Part shown: positions 62,701-64,000 of the stretch, in pieces
Layout of the letters: every line of letters begins with the position of its first letter
Position numbering within the stretch: the first letter of the stretch is position 1
Source of the DNA: Apostichopus japonicus
Lineage: Eukaryota; Echinodermata; Holothuroidea; Aspidochirotida; Stichopodidae
DNA: 64,000 nt
Direction: 5' to 3'
Assembly (NCBI RefSeq): GCF_037975245.1
Contig: NC_092565.1
Span: forward strand, 22,713,499-22,777,498
Translations under genes and position numbers: made by a program
The notes under the pieces: generated by a model
The model's database searches: none
The model's input: the letters and a program-made list of their open reading frames with translations, nothing else
Told to the model about the DNA's origin: nothing

Positions 62701-64000
62701 AATCGGCTAATGATGTTGCATTTGTTTATGATCGAGTGGACATGTTTCATAACATCTGTATACGCAACTGTCAAAAAATATGGTAGAAACGAACCAGAAT
62801 ATGTCAATTTATTTTTCTGAAATAAGAAGCAGCCTCTTTAATGTTTTAACGCAATCAGAGGCAAAGTCGTGTACACCCGGATAGTTTTCCACGCATCATT
62901 TTTGCTCTGATGAACATATTAATCATTGAAGGATACAAATGTGCCAAGCTCTATAAAATATACGTTATATAATAATTTTGAGATATATATATACATACGA
63001 GTGGATAATTTCATAAATAATGTAATATCGTCAAAAACAGGGTGATGTTTTTTTTTTTATATCAAGTAGACCGACACTTCCATGTTACATGTCGACAAAA
63101 TGTGTTATGTAAAAATGATTAAAGGTGTGTTACTTGTGTGCGACGTGCTGTAAACAAAATTTTAACCAAAAAATATGTTTAAAAAAAAGAGGTAAATATG
63201 GGATTTTATTTATTTCTAACATGTCAGTTTCTAGAATACAGAAAAGGTATATTTACCTTTTTTTCGGAGGAAATGAGTGACGGGTTGAATTATTTTGAAT
63301 GAAAACACGGTCGCATTCTGTTTCATTATATATACTATTGTGTTTGTTCGTTACTTGAACCGTTTCCATGGATACATGGACGTCCGTAGACACAGCCAAT
63401 AAGGTCGGGGGAGTAGGGTGGGCATGCAAATTTGGGTTTTTGATAAAAGGAATAAAAGGAATTAACAATTAAGCCTCTGAACCGTCAAAATTGAAAGGGT
63501 TTAAGTCCCCCCATTTTCAACGCTAAAGCATACCTTTTTCAATACATCCACCTCCCCTTAATCCCTCCCTCCCCCACTCCCTGCTCCTCCCCACCCTGCG
63601 GATGCCCATGCTTCGATATACAACACAACAATCAAGGAATTTACCCCTGTTCGACCTCGCAAGAGGTCCTACGGGGGATAATATTTAAGTTTTGTAGAAT
63701 AGACACTTTTTTTTTTTTTTTCTAGGGAAAATCGATATGCTATAGATACCTGGATATATATAGTTCCCATAAAAATTATTAATTTAATTAATAAAAATGG
63801 CAGTGTTGTTTCATAATATGTTTAATTTATAAGTGTCCATTGGGAGGGCAACTTCAAGCAATCGTTTTATTCTTTATGAGCTAACTATAGAATACAGAAA
63901 AAAAAAACGTTCTTAATTTCACACTAATATTGACTTTATGCTCACTTTATGAACGATCAACATGTTTATACAACCACCCCAAACTTAACACGAGAGAAGG
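58989..64000. other. Gene-poor right end of window
   Basis: If the exon 58328-58403 is real this is its first intron. It has a (TA)n array at 59.64 kb, C-rich tracts at 61.02 and 61.54 kb and lone hAT-like ends at 60.89 and 61.82 kb. No further exon was supported. Confidence 0.5.
59637..59702. repeat. (TA)n array
   Basis: 66 bp of TA preceded by AAATAAATAAA. No associated element recognised. Confidence 0.95.

Overview
The window looks like a gene-poor, AT-rich stretch of a large animal nuclear genome. It holds no operons, ribosome binding sites or dense ORFs. What it does hold is short exons with GT..AG splice signals, tRNA-derived SINEs, a decayed LINE, many short DNA transposons with perfect target-site duplications (TSDs), and long simple repeats. 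The one gene recognised with confidence is a three-exon homologue of the animal protein SMIM19 (45495-48006, + strand). The element mix and frequent TAGGCCTA-like words suggest a marine invertebrate, possibly an echinoderm such as a sea cucumber; this is an impression and cannot be proven from the sequence alone.

Left part (1-12.4 kb). A reverse-transcriptase scrap (635-877, -) and a tRNA-derived SINE (about 1193-1350) lie near a dispersed repeat (330-575) that carries a 55-bp hammerhead-like insertion. A minus-strand gene for an unrecognised membrane protein begins at about 6.49 kb: promoter-like sequence, a 38-codon upstream ORF, first coding exon 6286-6092 and a probable later exon 2635-2444. 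A 1.94-kb hAT-like element (3927-5863) sits in its intron. A second hAT-like element is at 7994-8361, a dead L1/Tx1-type LINE at about 8860-10136 (-), and a 1.98-kb terminal-inverted-repeat element built from TTTACCGCGGTAAA words at 10427-12404.

Middle (12.4-38 kb). This is mostly unannotatable sequence with simple repeats: (TA)n, 450 bp of (TCA)n, a 0.5-kb GTCCAG/GTCGAG satellite and minor minisatellites. The most striking item is a 141-bp module at 32845-32985 (-) that joins a Pol III type tRNA-like promoter to a complete type I hammerhead ribozyme, bounded by 9-bp inverted repeats and by (TA)n arrays.

Right part (38-64 kb). A dense cluster of non-autonomous DNA transposons occupies 38.9-44.2 kb: a nested hAT pair, a further hAT-like element, a Mutator-like element with a 9-bp TSD, and two copies of a TA-flanked element, one interrupted by an insert with an 11-bp TSD. 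SMIM19 follows, with a 422-bp hAT-like MITE in its first coding intron. Two more hAT-like elements lie at 53.07-53.54 and 56.64-57.26 kb. A plausible first coding exon of another gene is at 58328-58403 (+), followed in its intron by four 61-bp tandem units, each containing the palindrome GGGAATTCCC. The window ends with no further supported gene.

Nothing here works as a multi-gene pathway. The interest lies in the mobile-element archaeology and the ribozyme-bearing RNA elements.
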